Below are positions 18,962-27,514 of a stretch of DNA of 64,000 bases, in pieces (the first letter of the stretch is position 1; every line of letters begins with the position of its first letter). The stretch is from contig CACNHT010000001.1 of assembly GCA_902620285.1 (NCBI GenBank), forward strand, positions 1 through 64,000. The letters are read 5' to 3'. The notes below the pieces were generated by a model that was given only the letters and a program-made list of their open reading frames with translations, was not told the DNA's origin and made no database searches. Made by a program: the position numbers and the translations under genes. Source of the DNA: an uncultured Alphaproteobacteria bacterium. GTDB taxonomy: Bacteria > Pseudomonadota > Alphaproteobacteria > HIMB59 > GCA-002718135.

Positions 18962-20282
18962 TTACAAAAGAATTTCCATTATTTATTTTTAATATGTTAA
19001 GATCTCTTTCAATCATATTATCTTTAAAATAAAAGTTTCCATCAATGCCATCAAATCTTTTGTTCGGATTGTTTAATAATTTGATTACATCACCAAGTTT
19101 ATATTCCTTTCTAAAGATGAAATTAATTAAAGCTATTAAGTCATAAGGTAATGTTGAGATTCTCAAAAACTCATCATCATATATTTCCATATAATTATTT
19201 ATTATATTTATTCGACTAGTTTCAGGAATTCCTGGAAATATTGCTCCCTGTAAAGAGGGTTCATAGAAAAAAGTTTTATCATCTATTACTCCAGTTCCCA
19301 TAAACTGTACAATATTAGGGTCTATATCGTAGAATGGTAGAAGAGGTGCAACCTGTAATAAATTCAAACCATAATCTGCGATTAAAATATGTGTGAAATT
19401 GTAATCATTTGTTGTTTTAAATCTTTCTAGTTTTTTTAGTCTTTTTTTTGATTTTTCATCTTTTTTAGAAGATAGAATTTGTTTTTGTCTATTCAATTCA
19501 TATTTTCTCAATTCATATTTTCCCAATTCTTTTATTGATTCTCTTACATTTGATAGGTCTTTTTTATATGAAGATCTGTTGACTAAAATTGCTGGACTTT
19601 GAAAAATTATATCATCTATAAAACTATTTATTAAATACCCATATTCATTCTCAGGATAAAGAAGGGCTACTCTTGCATCATTGTTTAAAAATAACATAAG
19701 TTGTGAAAGTTCATTTTGTGGAAAAAAATTTATTAAATAAATACAATCTTTTGCTAAAGAAGATTTTGAAGAGTATGAAAAAAATACTACTTCATCAGCA
19801 CAATAATTATCTAGAAACTTTGCATACTTAGATTGTATTGGGCCTAAAAAAATCTTACCAGGTATTAGATTTTTTTCTATAATTTTTTTTAGGTCATTTT
19901 CATTTTCAAAAAATTCTATTTGTATAACAACATCACTTATACCAAGATTATAAATTCCCAACTCATAAGTATTCAAGAATTGTTTTGTAGTTTTTTCATC
20001 GTCATCTTTTGCAAATAAAGCAATAATTGTTTTATCTAAGACAATATCGCCTAAAATCTTTTTCTGCTTATCTTGTTTGCTTTCTTTTTCTTCAATTACC
20101 TTTTTTTTGGTTTTATCTTCAATTGGTTTTTCAGAAATAGTTGTTTCTTGAGTATTTTTTGTATCTTTATTAGATAAATTTACTGGAGTACAAGAAATTA
20201 TAAATATAAGTATATAGATGATGGATAATATTATTAATGGTCTCTCAATTGTGGCAACACCTATTGGCAATTTAGAAGACAT
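18954..20282 (-). CDS. LppC/LpoA-type penicillin-binding protein activator lipoprotein (start uncertain)
   Basis: Outer-membrane lipoprotein, about 440 residues, with a type I periplasmic-binding-protein fold as in LppC/LpoA activators of peptidoglycan synthases. A hydrophobic signal LIILSIIYILIFIISC ends in a lipobox Cys, followed by a Lys/Glu/Thr-rich linker and GDIVLDKTIIALFAKDDDEKTTKQFLNTYELGIYNLG. Later blocks are VALLYPENEYGYLINSF and the C-terminal GIDGNFYFKDNMIERDLNILKI. Position divergent from rsmI supports the call. No standard start codon lies just before the signal; the nearest ATG is 20282, inside rsmI. A non-standard ATT or ATA start nearer 20245 is possible. The ORF-track start at 20375 is too long. 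Confidence 0.75.
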   Translation of the reverse strand: MSSKLPIGVATIERPLIILSIIYILIFIISCTPVNLSNKDTKNTQETTISEKPIEDKTKKKVIEEKESKQDKQKKILGDIVLDKTIIALFAKDDDEKTTKQFLNTYELGIYNLGISDVVIQIEFFENENDLKKIIEKNLIPGKIFLGPIQSKYAKFLDNYCADEVVFFSYSSKSSLAKDCIYLINFFPQNELSQLMLFLNNDARVALLYPENEYGYLINSFIDDIIFQSPAILVNRSSYKKDLSNVRESIKELGKYELRKYELNRQKQILSSKKDEKSKKRLKKLERFKTTNDYNFTHILIADYGLNLLQVAPLLPFYDIDPNIVQFMGTGVIDDKTFFYEPSLQGAIFPGIPETSRINIINNYMEIYDDEFLRISTLPYDLIALINFIFRKEYKLGDVIKLLNNPNKRFDGIDGNFYFKDNMIERDLNILKINNGNSFVIN

Positions 20283-21063
20283 AACATACAGAGCCGTAAA
20301 AGTACTTGAAGAATGTGATATCATTATTTGTGAAAATCCTAAACATTCACTTAAACTACTAAATAAATTAGGCATTAAAAAGAAATTAATAGCTTTACAC
20401 GATTATAATGAGCATAAAATTATAGATCAGATTAAATTTTTATTAAAAAATAAAAATTGTGTTCTAATTTCTGATGCAGGGTCACCACTTATTTCAGATC
20501 CTGGATATAATTTAGTACAATATTGTATTGCAAATAATATTAGAGTTACATCTGTGCCTGGTCCCTCGTCAATTGTATCGAGTTTACAGTTATCTGGATT
20601 ACCAATATCAGAATTTACTTTTTTTGGTTTTGTCCCAAAATCTAAAAAAAAGATTGAGGATCTTGTTAAGACTATTTCTGAAGAAAAAAGAACTTGTGTG
20701 TTTTTTGTCTCAAGTCATAAATTAATTGTTTTTTTAGATTGCCTAGAAAATATTATAGCTGGTAGGACTATTTCAATATGTAAAGAACTTACAAAAGTAA
20801 ATGAATTTGTTTTTAGAGGAACTCCAAGTAATGTGAAAAATAAAATACTAGAGGATAAAGAAAATATTAAAGGAGAATTTGTAGCTATTATTGATAGACA
20901 AACATCAAAAAACCAAGATTTTGACAAAATTGATTTGTATAGCAAAGAATTAAAAAAGATGGCTACAAAATTTTCTTTGACCGACATCGTAGAAATAGTA
21001 CATAAATTTACAAAAATTAATAAAAAAAAAATTTACAAATGGTTGTTAAATTTAAAAAAATAA
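20218..21063 (+). CDS. rsmI: 16S rRNA (cytidine-1402-2'-O) methyltransferase RsmI
   Basis: SAM-dependent ribose methyltransferase acting on C1402 of 16S rRNA; 281 residues. The opening LSIVATPIGNLEDITYRAVKVLEECDIIICEN and the glycine-rich VLISDAGSPLISDPGYNLV and VPGPSSIVSSLQLSGLP motifs are family signatures. The usual EDTRHT stretch reads ENPKHS, a small divergence. The ATG doublet at 20218 gives a normal N-terminus. Its first 65 bases overlap the predicted LppC-like coding start on the other strand. Confidence 0.93.
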   Translation: MMDNIINGLSIVATPIGNLEDITYRAVKVLEECDIIICENPKHSLKLLNKLGIKKKLIALHDYNEHKIIDQIKFLLKNKNCVLISDAGSPLISDPGYNLVQYCIANNIRVTSVPGPSSIVSSLQLSGLPISEFTFFGFVPKSKKKIEDLVKTISEEKRTCVFFVSSHKLIVFLDCLENIIAGRTISICKELTKVNEFVFRGTPSNVKNKILEDKENIKGEFVAIIDRQTSKNQDFDKIDLYSKELKKMATKFSLTDIVEIVHKFTKINKKKIYKWLLNLKK

Positions 21064-21644
21064 AAATTCTATTTTTTCCAATATTTTTAATATTTGTATT
21101 TATTAATTACGGATGCACACCCGCAAGTGTTATTGCTACAGGAGGGGGTAGTGCAATGGTAGTTGCTGAGGGAGAAAGATCTCTTGGCACAGTGATAGAT
21201 GACGCAACGATCAAGGTTAATATTGCAGCCAAATTCTTAAATGCAGATAACAATCTTTTTGTAAATATAAATACAAGTGTTTTAGAAGGTAGAATTTTAT
21301 TAACTGGCCTCGTTGAAAATCAAGAAATTAGAATTGATGCAGTAAGATTAGTTTGGGAGGTAGAGGGGGTTAAAGAAATAATAAATGAAATAGAAATTGG
21401 AAATAGAACAACATTAAAAGACTATGCTAGTGATTTATGGATTAATACACAAGCAAGAGCTGTAGCTGCAAAAACTGTTGGTATTAAAGCAATTACATTT
21501 AATTTTGAAACTATTCAGGGTAAAATTTACATAGCTGGTATTACGGCGCGCCCAGATCTATTGGATGAAATGACTCTTGCTCTTAAAAACATAAAAGGTG
21601 TTAATGAAATTGTTAATTATGTAATTATAAAAGAAAAACTGTAA
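21039..21644 (+). CDS. BON-domain lipoprotein
   Basis: Probable periplasmic/outer-membrane lipoprotein of 201 residues with two BON domains. The signal MVVKFKKIKILFFPIFLIFVFINYGC ends in a Cys. BON 1 is DDATIKVNIAAKFLNADNNLFVNINTSVLEGRILLTGLVENQEIRIDAVRLVWEVEGVKEIINEIEI and BON 2 spans ASDLWINTQARAVAAKTVG...IYIAGITARPDLLDEMTLALKNIKGVNEIVNYV. DolP/OsmY-like members help envelope integrity. It overlaps the rsmI 3' end by 25 bases. In many Alphaproteobacteria a YraN gene lies between rsmI and this gene; none is present here. Confidence 0.88.
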   Translation: MVVKFKKIKILFFPIFLIFVFINYGCTPASVIATGGGSAMVVAEGERSLGTVIDDATIKVNIAAKFLNADNNLFVNINTSVLEGRILLTGLVENQEIRIDAVRLVWEVEGVKEIINEIEIGNRTTLKDYASDLWINTQARAVAAKTVGIKAITFNFETIQGKIYIAGITARPDLLDEMTLALKNIKGVNEIVNYVIIKEKL

Positions 21645-21645
21645 T

Positions 21646-21996
21646 TTATCTTAAGTTTCCGATTTTTTCTCCTGCTAAAATATGAATATGAAAATGTGGC
21701 ACTTCTTGTCCGCCATCTATTCCTGAATTTGTTATCAATCTATAACCGCTATTTTCAATATTAATATTATTTATTACTAGTTGAACACTTTTAAAAAAAG
21801 ATGTGATATTTTCATCATCTGCATTTTTTAAAAAATCGGAAAAGGTTGTGCAGGGAAATTTAGGTATACCTAAAACATGTATTTTAGCTTGAGGATTAAT
21901 ATCATTAAAAAACAAGCTAAACTCATCTTCGTAAATTTTATCACAAGGAATTTCTTTTCTTAGTATTTTAGCAAATATATTATTTTCATCATACAT
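21646..21996 (-). CDS. HIT-family nucleotide hydrolase (HinT-like)
   Basis: Purine nucleoside phosphoramidase-type HIT protein of 116 residues. NNIFAKILRKEIPCDKIYEDEFSLFFNDINPQAKIHVLGIPK is the standard opening, and the histidine triad is VPHFHIHILAGEKIG, with the catalytic middle His. It is the last gene of the his operon on this strand, 6 bases after hisE, a position common in Alphaproteobacteria. The natural substrate is not known. Confidence 0.93.
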   Translation of the reverse strand: MYDENNIFAKILRKEIPCDKIYEDEFSLFFNDINPQAKIHVLGIPKFPCTTFSDFLKNADDENITSFFKSVQLVINNINIENSGYRLITNSGIDGGQEVPHFHIHILAGEKIGNLR

Positions 21997-22002
21997 AATA
22001 TT

Positions 22003-22275
22003 TTATTTTCTATTGTCCAATTCTTTGTAAATTTCACTCATAGTAATTTTTTTTGACTTTAGTAGAATGAGAAGGTGATAGATTACATCAACAGCTTCTT
22101 CTATTGTTCTTTTTTTTGATCCTTTTAAAAAATCTATAATTAATTCTGAGGATTCCTCTCCAAATTTTTGAGCTATTTTTCTTGGCCCTAACTTTAATAA
22201 CTTATTCGTATATGAGTTCTTTTTTTTTGTTTGTACTCTATTATTTATAATTTCATTTAAGTCTTCAATTTTCAT
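22003..22275 (-). CDS. hisE: phosphoribosyl-ATP pyrophosphatase
   Basis: Second step of histidine synthesis, hydrolysing PR-ATP to PR-AMP; 90 residues, a stand-alone HisE rather than a HisIE fusion. The MazG-like helical motifs are KLGPRKIAQKFGEESSELIIDFLKG and RTIEEAVDVIYHLLILL, which hold the metal-binding Glu and Asp residues. It lies 5 bases after hisF in the his operon. Confidence 0.93.
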   Translation of the reverse strand: MKIEDLNEIINNRVQTKKKNSYTNKLLKLGPRKIAQKFGEESSELIIDFLKGSKKRTIEEAVDVIYHLLILLKSKKITMSEIYKELDNRK

Positions 22276-22280
22276 AAAAT

Positions 22281-23036
22281 TTAATCTCTAATGCTTATGT
22301 TTTTATCTTTTAAGTATTCCTTTACTTCTTTAATGCTAATTTCATTAAAATGAAAGACTGAGGCAGCTAATAATGCATCTGCTTTGCCTTTAACTACACC
22401 GTCATAGAAATGATCTAGAGTTCCAACTCCTCCGCTAGCTATAACTGGTATCTTTATAAATTCTGATACTTTACGCAGCAGTTCATTATCAAAGCCAGAT
22501 TTTGTACCATCCTTATCCATTGATGTTAAAAGAATTTCACCAGCTCCTAGTTCTTGAGCTTTTTCTATCCAGCTTAAAGCAAGTAAATCAGTTTTCTTGG
22601 TCCCACCATGAGAATAAACAAACCAATCATTATTGTTTTTTTTTGCATCAACTGCCACAACAATGCATTGGTTTCCAAAATATTCAGAAGCCTCTTTAAT
22701 GATATTAGGATTTTTAATTGCTGCAGAATTTATAGAAACTTTGTCGGCGCCGGCTTTAAGTAAAGCTTGTATATTTTCTATTGATGAAATTCCACCGCCA
22801 ACTGTAAGGGGGATAAAAACTTCGTTTGCTGTTTTTTTAACTACATTGATCATAGTATCTCTATTTTCTAATGATGCGCTAATATCTAAAAAACATATTT
22901 CATCAGCCCCATTATCAGAATAGTGTTTTGCTTGTTCAACAGGATCTCCTGCATCAATTAAATTTAAAAAATTGATACCTTTTACTACTCTTCCATCTTT
23001 AACATCGAGGCACGGGATGATTCTTATTTTTACCAT
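22281..23036 (-). CDS. hisF: imidazole glycerol phosphate synthase cyclase subunit HisF
   Basis: TIM-barrel cyclase subunit, 251 residues, forming imidazole glycerol phosphate and AICAR from PRFAR with ammonia from HisH. The start [20 protein letters not shown] contains the catalytic Asp of CLDVKDGR. The second catalytic Asp lies in [15 protein letters not shown], and phosphate-binding loops are VGGGISS and ASGGVG. One base separates it from hisA. AICAR released here feeds into purine synthesis; a partial purH lies at the window end but is not linked. Confidence 0.97.
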   Translation of the reverse strand: MVKIRIIPCLDVKDGRVVKGINFLNLIDAGDPVEQAKHYSDNGADEICFLDISASLENRDTMINVVKKTANEVFIPLTVGGGISSIENIQALLKAGADKVSINSAAIKNPNIIKEASEYFGNQCIVVAVDAKKNNNDWFVYSHGGTKKTDLLALSWIEKAQELGAGEILLTSMDKDGTKSGFDNELLRKVSEFIKIPVIASGGVGTLDHFYDGVVKGKADALLAASVFHFNEISIKEVKEYLKDKNISIRD

Positions 23037-23037
23037 T

Positions 23038-23778
23038 TTAGTTTAGAATTTTTTGCGCTTCTACCAGATCAATCTTTCCTTCATAGAAAGATTTACCTGA
23101 AATTATTCCTTCAATATTTTTTGTGTTTAGTTTTTTTAAATTTATTAGATCAGAGTAATCTGTTAAACCACCTGCAATTATAATTTTTTTATTAAATTTT
23201 TTAATTAAGTTTATTTTTTTTATAAAATTACTAACAAAATCTAAATTTAAACCTTTTAGCATTCCATCATTTTGAATATCTGTAATTACATATCCTTTAA
23301 TTTTTGAGTTAGTATAAATATCAAGAATATCTTCAATTTTTTTTCCTGAATTTTTATCCCACCCTTTTATCATTATGTTATCTTCAAGAATATCTAAAGA
23401 TATATATACTTTATCCGCATAAATATTTGATAAAATTATAACTTCATTTGGTTTTTCAACAGACATTGACCCAATAATCAAATTATTTATTCCAACTTCA
23501 AAATATCTTTTGGCTAAATCTAAATTTCTAACACCTCCCCCTAATTGTATTGGTATTGAAATTGATTTTCTAATTTTCTTTATTGTTTCAAAATTAACAT
23601 TTGGCCTACCAAAAGCAGCATCGAGGTCAACCAAGTGTAGTTTTTCACAACCAATTTGTTCAAAGTAGATAGCTTGTTTTTCTGGTTCTTCATTGTAAAC
23701 AACACTGGTGTTATCTTTACCTTTAGAAAGTCTAACACATTTATTATCTTTTAAATCAATGGCTGGTATAATTTGCAC
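23038..23778 (-). CDS. hisA: phosphoribosyl-formimino AICAR ribotide isomerase HisA
   Basis: TIM-barrel Amadori isomerase, 246 residues, converting ProFAR to [25 protein letters not shown] carries the catalytic Asp of AIDLKD. Phosphate-binding loops are LGGGVRN and [10 protein letters not shown], and [15 protein letters not shown] includes the second catalytic Asp. Its start overlaps the stop of the upstream acetyltransferase gene by one base. Confidence 0.95.
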   Translation of the reverse strand: MQIIPAIDLKDNKCVRLSKGKDNTSVVYNEEPEKQAIYFEQIGCEKLHLVDLDAAFGRPNVNFETIKKIRKSISIPIQLGGGVRNLDLAKRYFEVGINNLIIGSMSVEKPNEVIILSNIYADKVYISLDILEDNIMIKGWDKNSGKKIEDILDIYTNSKIKGYVITDIQNDGMLKGLNLDFVSNFIKKINLIKKFNKKIIIAGGLTDYSDLINLKKLNTKNIEGIISGKSFYEGKIDLVEAQKILN

Positions 23779-24320
23779 TACAGATTTTTATAGTAATAGT
23801 AACCCTTAATAAAACTTCCGTTAATGTAAGCATAGTATGGGTTTTCACCCCACTTTATATAATTTTTACCTGTAAATAGTTTTATTGCTGCATCTTGTGT
23901 TTCTCTTACAGCTAATTGCAATGATTTAATATTATCTTCTTTTGCAATTTGTTCAGTGTGATCAATCATTGTTTTAGCCAAACCATAACCCCTTGCCCAT
24001 GGAGCAACAAACTGTCTTCTTATACGTGCGATATTTTTCCTAGACTCAATATTGGGCGCCTCATATGCAAGTTGAAGAGTTCCAGCTATAACACCGTTTA
24101 ATCTACCAACAATAAGTTTAATATATTTATCATTAGTTCTTTTAGTCCAGTAATCTATTAAAATATCTCTTGTGGGAACTCTTAACCAACCAAACCCACC
24201 TCCAGCTTTTATTGCTTGTTCAGTAATATTACAAAGATCTGCTAAATCTACATCCGTAAGTGCTTCAATGCTGTCGACTGAAATATTAATTTTTTCTTTT
24301 AGTTGTGTAGACATGTTCAT
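23778..24320 (-). CDS. GNAT acetyltransferase within the his operon
   Basis: GCN5-related N-acetyltransferase of 180 residues. The acetyl-CoA loop region is RRQFVAPWARGYGLAKTMIDHTEQIAKE (the RGYGLA form of Q/RxxGxG/A), followed by KSLQLAVRETQDAAIKLFTGKNYIKWGENPYYAYI, the usual last strands. It starts with an ATGA overlap on hisH and its stop overlaps hisA, so it is fully embedded in the operon. GNAT genes do not belong to the histidine pathway. A metabolite- or protein-acetylating role is possible but the substrate cannot be read from sequence. Confidence 0.88.
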   Translation of the reverse strand: MNMSTQLKEKINISVDSIEALTDVDLADLCNITEQAIKAGGGFGWLRVPTRDILIDYWTKRTNDKYIKLIVGRLNGVIAGTLQLAYEAPNIESRKNIARIRRQFVAPWARGYGLAKTMIDHTEQIAKEDNIKSLQLAVRETQDAAIKLFTGKNYIKWGENPYYAYINGSFIKGYYYYKNL

Positions 24321-24946
24321 ACTCTAATAAATTCTTTTAGTAAGTTTAATCCTTGGGAGGAGCTTTTTTCAGGATGAAACTGCACGCCGTATATATTTTC
24401 TTTTCCAACTATTGAAGCAAAATTTGTTCCGTACTGAGTTTCTGCCAAAATATTGTCTTTATCAGCACATTCGAAGTAATAAGAATGAACGAAGTAATAG
24501 TCATTTTTAGTTGAGATTAAGTTATTATATTTTGAATTTGTTGGTATTACCAAATTCCACCCCATATGAGGAAGTTTTAAATTATCTCCTGGCAATAATT
24601 TAATTTGACCGTCTATCCAACCTAGACCTTCATGATCTCCATTTTCTTCACTCTTCTTAGCTAGCATTTGCATACCAACACATATCCCCAAAAATGGTTT
24701 CTTTTTTATTAATGCAAACTCAGAAAGCTCATCAATCAATCCATCTGTTTTTTTTAAACCATTCATGCATGTAGAAAAAGCTCCTTGGCCAGGTAATACA
24801 ATGTGGGTTGAATTTTTTACATCATTTAGTTTTTTTGAAATTAAAACATCAACCTCAATATTATTATCTTTTGCTATTTTAATAAAAGATTTTTGTGCAG
24901 ACAAAACATTGCCTGAGCCGTAATCGACAATAGTGATCTTTTTCAT
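24317..24946 (-). CDS. hisH: imidazole glycerol phosphate synthase glutaminase subunit HisH
   Basis: Class I glutamine amidotransferase, 209 residues, supplying ammonia to HisF. Motifs: ITIVDYGSGNVLSAQKSF at the N-terminus, the nucleophile Cys in FLGICVGMQML, and the catalytic His-Glu in YGVQFHPEKSSSQG. It lies 6 bases after hisB and overlaps the GNAT gene by 4 bases (ATGA). Confidence 0.96.
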   Translation of the reverse strand: MKKITIVDYGSGNVLSAQKSFIKIAKDNNIEVDVLISKKLNDVKNSTHIVLPGQGAFSTCMNGLKKTDGLIDELSEFALIKKKPFLGICVGMQMLAKKSEENGDHEGLGWIDGQIKLLPGDNLKLPHMGWNLVIPTNSKYNNLISTKNDYYFVHSYYFECADKDNILAETQYGTNFASIVGKENIYGVQFHPEKSSSQGLNLLKEFIRV

Positions 24947-24952
24947 TAAAAA

Positions 24953-25540
24953 TTAAAGAGTGCCTTTTGATGATGGTATGTTATCTTTTCTTCTGTTATC
25001 TATTTCGACAGCAAATCTTAAACTTTTAGCAAAGGCTTTAAAACATGATTCAATGATATGGTGATTATTTTTTCCATATAGGTTTTCAATATGTAAATTA
25101 CATTTAGATTCATTTGAAAAGGCTTTAAAAAATTCATGGAATAACTCTGTGTCCATTTCACCAATTTTTTTTAAACCAAGATTAACATTCCACACAAGCT
25201 CAGGCCTTCCACTTAAATCAATAACACATCTTGATAAACATTCATCCATCGGAACATATGAAAAGCCATATCTATTAATTCCTTTTTTATCATCTAGTGC
25301 TTTGTTTATAGCTAAAGCAATTGCGTAAGCAGTATCTTCAACTGAATGGTGAAGATCAACATTGGTATCTCCTTCACATTTTAAATCTATGTCTATTAAG
25401 CTATGATGAGATAATAATTCCAACATATGATCAAAAAAACCAATATGTGTTGAAATTTTAGATTGGCCAACGCCATCTAAGTTAACCTCACAACTTATCT
25501 TGGTTTCTTTAGTGTTTCTCTCAACGCTCCCTTTTCGCAT
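24953..25540 (-). CDS. hisB: imidazoleglycerol-phosphate dehydratase HisB
   Basis: Monofunctional dehydratase of 195 residues without the phosphatase domain found in enteric HisB. Manganese-binding motifs are [13 protein letters not shown] and [16 protein letters not shown] in the first half, and the duplicated counterparts [15 protein letters not shown] and [17 protein letters not shown] in the second. It is the first gene of the hisB-hisH-GNAT-hisA-hisF-hisE-HIT operon and is divergent from hslV with an 81 bp gap. Confidence 0.96.
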   Translation of the reverse strand: MRKGSVERNTKETKISCEVNLDGVGQSKISTHIGFFDHMLELLSHHSLIDIDLKCEGDTNVDLHHSVEDTAYAIALAINKALDDKKGINRYGFSYVPMDECLSRCVIDLSGRPELVWNVNLGLKKIGEMDTELFHEFFKAFSNESKCNLHIENLYGKNNHHIIESCFKAFAKSLRFAVEIDNRRKDNIPSSKGTL

Positions 25541-25584
25541 TTTTGCCTAATATCAGTGAAATATGATTTATTCTAGGTAAATTA

Positions 25585-25612
25585 CTTGATAAAAATAATT
25601 AAATAGCCATCT
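25585..25612 (+). promoter_or_regulatory. sigma32-like heat-shock promoter of hslVU
   Basis: CTTGAT (-35) followed after exactly 15 bp by GCCATCT (-10), close to the RpoH consensus CTTGAA-N13-15-CCCATNT. The spacer length equals that of the dnaK promoter candidate. The -10 box ends only 9 bases before the hslV ATG, so the transcript leader would be very short, with the GAAGGA ribosome site at or beside the transcript start. That makes the call less certain. Confidence 0.5.
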
Positions 25613-25621
25613 TATGAAGGA

Positions 25622-26170
25622 ATGGAAAAAAACATTATTAAATCAACAACTATTGTAGGAATTAGAAAAGATAATCTTGTCGTTATTGCGGGTGATGGTC
25701 AGGCAAGTCTTGGTAATACCGTAATGAAATCAAATGTAAAAAAAATTAGAAGACTTGGTGCCGATGAAACTGTTATATCTGGTTTTGCAGGATCTACTGC
25801 AGATGCATTCGCTTTATTTGAAAGATTAGAGGGAAAATTAGATCAATATAAAAACCAACTTAAAAGAGCATGTGTTGAATTAGCTAAAGATTGGAGAACA
25901 GATAGGTATCTGAGAAGATTAGAAGCAATGATGATCGTAGCTGATAAGGATGTAAGCTTATTGTTATCTGGTACTGGTGATGTAATCGAGTCTGACGATG
26001 GAATACTTGCAATAGGTTCTGGGGGTCCATACGCAAATAGTGCTGCCAAAGCATTAATGAAAAATACAAAAATGGATGCAAAAGAAATTGCTTTGGAATC
26101 ACTTAATATAGCTGCAGATATTTGTATTTATACAAATCATAATATTATTTCAGAAACTATTGAGCTGTAG
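25622..26170 (+). CDS. hslV: ATP-dependent protease subunit HslV
   Basis: Peptidase subunit of the HslUV protease, an N-terminal nucleophile hydrolase of 182 residues. [38 protein letters not shown] shows the TTIV block; the active Thr should be exposed after an eight-residue leader is removed, as in other Alphaproteobacteria. [32 protein letters not shown] is also characteristic. A GAAGGA ribosome site precedes the ATG. hslU follows after one base. Confidence 0.97.
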   Translation: MEKNIIKSTTIVGIRKDNLVVIAGDGQASLGNTVMKSNVKKIRRLGADETVISGFAGSTADAFALFERLEGKLDQYKNQLKRACVELAKDWRTDRYLRRLEAMMIVADKDVSLLLSGTGDVIESDDGILAIGSGGPYANSAAKALMKNTKMDAKEIALESLNIAADICIYTNHNIISETIEL

Positions 26171-26171
26171 A

Positions 26172-27485
26172 ATGGAATCTAGTTTTAGCCCAAGAGAAAT
26201 TGTTTCTGAATTAGATAAGTTTATCATTGGTCAGAACAATGCAAAAAAAGCTGTTGCAGTTGCTTTAAGAAATAGATGGAGAAGAAAACAACTTGATGAT
26301 TCTTTAAAAGAAGAAATTGTACCAAAAAATATTTTAATGGTTGGTCCAACAGGGTGTGGTAAAACAGAAATATCTAGAAGACTTGCTAAGTTAGCAAACG
26401 CACCTTTTGTAAAAGTTGAGGCAACTAAGTTTACTGAGGTTGGATATGTTGGAAGAGATGTTGAGCAAATAGTAAGAGATCTAGTTGAAATAAGTATTAC
26501 AAAAACAAAAATACAAATGGGTCAAGAAGTTAAGGCTAAAGCAGAAAAAAATGCAGAAGAAAGAATTTTAGATGTTTTGGTTTCTAAAAGCTCAACGCCA
26601 GCTACTCGAGATAATTTTAGGAAAAAACTTAGATCAGGTGAACTGAATGACAATGAGGTTGAAATTCCAGTTTCAGCTAATGCAAATTTAAATTTACCAA
26701 CTATGGACATACCTGGAATGCCTGGTTCTCAAATGGGTATGATTAATTTAGGTGATGTATTTGGAAAAGGTTTTGGCAATCAAAAGAAGATGAAAAAAAT
26801 GAGTGTCAAAGATTCTCATGCATATTTGTTAAATGAAGAAACCGATAAACTTTTAGATAAAGATAAAATAAACTCAAGAGCATTGGATGATGTAGAGCAA
26901 AATGGTATCGTTTTTATAGATGAAATAGATAAAATTACTTCTAGAGCTGATAGAAGTGGTGCGGACGTATCAAGAGAAGGTGTTCAAAGAGATTTGTTAC
27001 CACTTATTGAAGGAACTGCAGTAACTACTAAATATGGTGTTGTAAAAACAGATTATATTTTGTTCATTGCATCAGGCGCATTTCATTTGTCAAAACCATC
27101 AGATATGCTTCCTGAACTTCAAGGTAGATTACCAATTAGAGTAGAGCTTGATAGTCTTAGTAAAAAAGATTTTAAACTTATTCTAACTGAAACACAAAAC
27201 AGTTTGATTAAGCAGTATCAAGGACTTCTGGGAACAGAGAAGGTCGATTTGAAATTTGAAGAAGATGGAATTGATACCATTGCCTCATTATCTACAGAGA
27301 TAAACCAGAATGTAGAAAATATAGGCGCCAGAAGGCTCCATACTGTAATGGAAAAACTACTTGAAGAGGTTAGTTATACAGCCTCAGATATAGGCCCTGC
27401 AGAAATAATAATTAATAAAGAATACGTTGAAAATAGCTTAGGAGAACTCATTAAAAGTCAGGACTTGTCAAAGTTTATATTGTAA
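26172..27485 (+). CDS. hslU: ATP-dependent protease ATPase subunit HslU
   Basis: AAA+ unfoldase of 437 residues that feeds substrates to Hsl[37 protein letters not shown] is the conserved start; Walker A is [13 protein letters not shown], then [30 protein letters not shown]. The inserted I domain spans roughly residues 110-230, and Walker B is [11 protein letters not shown]. The sensor regions [12 protein letters not shown] and [20 protein letters not shown] end the protein. I chose the ATG at 26172; the track start (TTG 26160) overlaps hslV and adds four residues. Confidence 0.97.
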   Translation: MESSFSPREIVSELDKFIIGQNNAKKAVAVALRNRWRRKQLDDSLKEEIVPKNILMVGPTGCGKTEISRRLAKLANAPFVKVEATKFTEVGYVGRDVEQIVRDLVEISITKTKIQMGQEVKAKAEKNAEERILDVLVSKSSTPATRDNFRKKLRSGELNDNEVEIPVSANANLNLPTMDIPGMPGSQMGMINLGDVFGKGFGNQKKMKKMSVKDSHAYLLNEETDKLLDKDKINSRALDDVEQNGIVFIDEIDKITSRADRSGADVSREGVQRDLLPLIEGTAVTTKYGVVKTDYILFIASGAFHLSKPSDMLPELQGRLPIRVELDSLSKKDFKLILTETQNSLIKQYQGLLGTEKVDLKFEEDGIDTIASLSTEINQNVENIGARRLHTVMEKLLEEVSYTASDIGPAEIIINKEYVENSLGELIKSQDLSKFIL

Positions 27486-27514
27486 AGCTCATTAAATTTT
27501 TTAATAGTTGTAAA

